Below, piece by piece: positions 62,086-64,000 of a stretch of 64,000 nt of DNA. The DNA lies in the NCBI GenBank assembly GCA_030374765.1, contig JARGXX010000075.1, positions 496,001 through 560,000 on the forward strand, written 5' to 3'. Numbering within the stretch: the first letter of the stretch is position 1; each line of letters starts with the position of its first letter. Origin of the DNA: Agarophyton chilense. Its lineage: Eukaryota > Rhodophyta > Florideophyceae > Gracilariales > Gracilariaceae. The position numbers were made by a program, and so were the translations under genes. The notes under the pieces are model-generated. The model was not told the origin of the DNA. It saw nothing but the letters and a program-made list of their open reading frames with translations, and ran no database searches.

Positions 62086-64000
62086 CTACTTCACCTTGCC
62101 ACCTTCGGCTACTCCAATTGAGCGCACGCCCAGTTTCTCGTTGCCTTGTACTGCCAGCGGATAAGCCTTGTCGAACACTATTTGCCCGTCCTTCCCGACA
62201 CGCAACAACTTGCTTAACGCTTGAAAGCCCCTTCGATCTAGACGCTTCTCCAAGTCACCCACCCCAGCACCCTTAGCAATAATTCGTTGCCCCACCTTAG
62301 CCCCGTCATCAACGCTCAGAACCTTTGTAACCTTCTTCTTCTCGCCCACCAAAATCATACCCTGAGACTCCACCCCAGCCAAATTCGCCGCCGCTAGATT
62401 ACACACCACAATTACTTTTTTTCCTTTTAGCTCGTCCATGGTGTACACATCACGCAAACCAGCCACCACTGTGCGCGCTTCTTTCTCTCCAACGTCCACT
62501 CTTCCCACGAACAAACGTTCCGATTCCTCATGTTCTCTAATTTCTACGATTTCACCTACGCGTAAATCGAGAGCAAAGCTTTTTTCCGTCTCTTTGACTG
62601 TGCTGCGTTCTGCGTTCGACGCATCGCCACTAAATTTCTGTCTAAACTCGGCGACTTGGTCTTTTGTAAGTGTAGTGAATAAGATCTGTGGCTTTCCGCT
62701 TTTCGTACCCGGTTTAATCCAGTACAATGTTTCAAACCTCTCTGGTATCAAATTGTTCTCCCCCTCTTTATATTGTAGTCCGAGTTGTGAGAATACCTTT
62801 GTCGAAAACTTTGTCCCCAAGAACGGTTCCAAAATCACTGTCACCAGTATCGCTAGGTTTGCAGCGTAGGTGAGAGCGCTGCCTGCTGTGCGAGTATCTC
62901 CGCGCTTCAAAAAATTCCATGGTTGCTTTCGTTGCAGATACAAATTTCCAGTGCTTGCAATTGCCATTGCCTTTTTCAAGCCAGCTTTGAGACTCACTTC
63001 TTCCATCAGTCGTTTGTATTCCTCCAGTTGCTTGTTCACTATGGTCGTGAATTCCTCATCTTCTTCATCGTTTTCAATTAATTCTGGTATCACACCATTG
63101 TAAGACTTATACAGGAACGTGATCACCCGATTCATAAAGTTGCCTAGCGTTTTAATGAGCTCGTCATTATTCTTTATTGCGAGATCGTCCCATGTAAACA
63201 CTGCATCGGACCCTTCTGGGCGATTAAGCAGGAGATAATATCTCCATACTTCTGAAGGAATTCCTGTGTCGATAGCATCATTTCCGAACACTCCTATGTT
63301 ACGACTCTTGCTAAACTTTCCGACCTCGTAGTTGAGATAGTCTGTGGTTGAGATGTGATGTAACATAGTCCAGTGCTCACTGGTAGCCAGCAAAGATCCG
63401 GGGAATACAATCGTGTGAAATGGGACGTTGTCTTTCCCCATGAATTGTACAAGCTTAATGTCCACACCTTCATCCGGTAGCCACCATTTTTTCCAATCTT
63501 CACCGCATAATCCAGCCGTAATAGATGGATATCCGAACGGTGCATCGAACCAAACATAGAACACTTTATCCGTGAAGCCTTCCAAAGGAACAGGGACACC
63601 CCATTTCAAATCTCTTGTGATGCATCGAGCCTTGAGTTGGTCATTCAGCCACGTACGCGTCATTGCCAACGCATTATTAGTCCATTTTCCTCTCTCAGAA
63701 GCGTCTGCCACCCAGTTCTCTAGTTTGGATTGCAGTTTGGGCAAGTCCAAGAAAAGATGTGTCGTAGATCTTGGGATTGGTTCGTTACCACATGTGGAAC
63801 ATCTTGGGCGCAACAGTTCTGCAGGGTTCAGCATACGGCCACAGTTGTCACATTGATCACCTCTGGCATCGTCAAAACCACAATGGGGACAGTCGCCGTT
63901 TACATAGCGATCTGCCAAGAAACGATGACAAACTTTTTCGCAGAACAATTGTGTAATCGTGTCTTGTGTGACGTACCCATTTTCATAAACCTTTTCAAAC
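62086..64000 (-). CDS. MARS1: Methionyl-tRNA synthetase with C-terminal tRNA-binding domain, partial (5' end beyond window)
   Basis: The frame stays open to the right edge, so the N-terminal part with the H-I-G-H motif is outside the window. Visible parts: E-K-V-Y-E-N-G-Y-V at the edge, two zinc-knuckle pairs (C-P-H-C...C-D-N-C and C-S-T-C), then Y-V-W-F-D-A-P and F-M-G-K-D-N-V-P-F-H. The K-F-S-K-S-R-N signature (variant KMSKS) follows, then the anticodon-binding helical domain. The last ~170 residues form an EMAPII/Arc1p-like OB-fold (V-G-E-I-V-E, V-V-C-N-L-A-A-A-N-L-A-G-V-E-S-Q-G-M), which adds tRNA affinity in cytosolic plant-type enzymes. The stop is at 62086-62088. Confidence 0.95.
   Translation of the reverse strand, partial: FEKVYENGYVTQDTITQLFCEKVCHRFLADRYVNGDCPHCGFDDARGDQCDNCGRMLNPAELLRPRCSTCGNEPIPRSTTHLFLDLPKLQSKLENWVADASERGKWTNNALAMTRTWLNDQLKARCITRDLKWGVPVPLEGFTDKVFYVWFDAPFGYPSITAGLCGEDWKKWWLPDEGVDIKLVQFMGKDNVPFHTIVFPGSLLATSEHWTMLHHISTTDYLNYEVGKFSKSRNIGVFGNDAIDTGIPSEVWRYYLLLNRPEGSDAVFTWDDLAIKNNDELIKTLGNFMNRVITFLYKSYNGVIPELIENDEEDEEFTTIVNKQLEEYKRLMEEVSLKAGLKKAMAIASTGNLYLQRKQPWNFLKRGDTRTAGSALTYAANLAILVTVILEPFLGTKFSTKVFSQLGLQYKEGENNLIPERFETLYWIKPGTKSGKPQILFTTLTKDQVAEFRQKFSGDASNAERSTVKETEKSFALDLRVGEIVEIREHEESERLFVGRVDVGEKEARTVVAGLRDVYTMDELKGKKVIVVCNLAAANLAGVESQGMILVGEKKKVTKVLSVDDGAKVGQRIIAKGAGVGDLEKRLDRRGFQALSKLLRVGKDGQIVFDKAYPLAVQGNEKLGVRSIGVAEGGKVK

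Overview
This is a eukaryotic nuclear window, most likely from a red alga, probably a florideophyte. The evidence is a family-A plant/protist-type organellar DNA polymerase (POP), a HEAT-repeat protein whose N-terminus begins M-A-A-F-V like a red-algal plastid transit peptide, long genes almost free of introns, short intergenic spaces, and a large Ty3/gypsy load. The species call is inference; the gene families are read from the sequence.

Left half (about 1.3-36 kb): a nested stack of mobile elements. The base layer is a decayed Mutator-like (MULE) transposase on the minus strand. Its DDE part lies at 33.4-34.4 kb and its SWIM zinc finger at 1.5 kb. Into it went three chromodomain Ty3/gypsy LTR retrotransposons, each inserted into the 3' LTR of the one before. 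E1 spans 2578-32805 (TSD AGTAT). E2 spans 11168-32446 (TSD TACGG) and sits in E1's 3' LTR. E3 spans 22469-31938 (minus strand, TSD GTTTC) and sits in E2's 3' LTR. Hand-counted LTR divergence falls inward: about 10% for E1, 3-4% for E2, 1.5% for E3. This agrees with the insertion order. All three share a primer-binding sequence and a polypurine-tract design. E2 and E3, and perhaps E1, carry an extra gene facing gag-pol between the chromodomain and the 3' LTR. It encodes a W/R-rich protein of about 600 aa that I do not recognise. E3 has lost RNase H and integrase by an in-frame deletion.

Right half (37-64 kb): host genes. On the plus strand are a PRP4-like U4/U6 snRNP WD40 protein, a DDT/WHIM-type chromatin protein, a glutaminase fused to a TerB-like domain, a C-terminal-only complex I 75-kDa subunit with its own presequence, a plastid-type HEAT protein, ribosomal protein eL8 with an intron directly after its ATG, and two POP genes in tandem. 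On the minus strand are COQ7, a GTPBP1/2-like GTPase, and a methionyl-tRNA synthetase running off the right edge. The upstream POP copy is a full-length open frame that has lost every catalytic residue I could check.

Most notable are the antisense accessory gene family in the retroelements, the catalytically dead POP paralogue beside the active enzyme, the nested stack, the split complex I subunit, and the glutaminase-TerB fusion.
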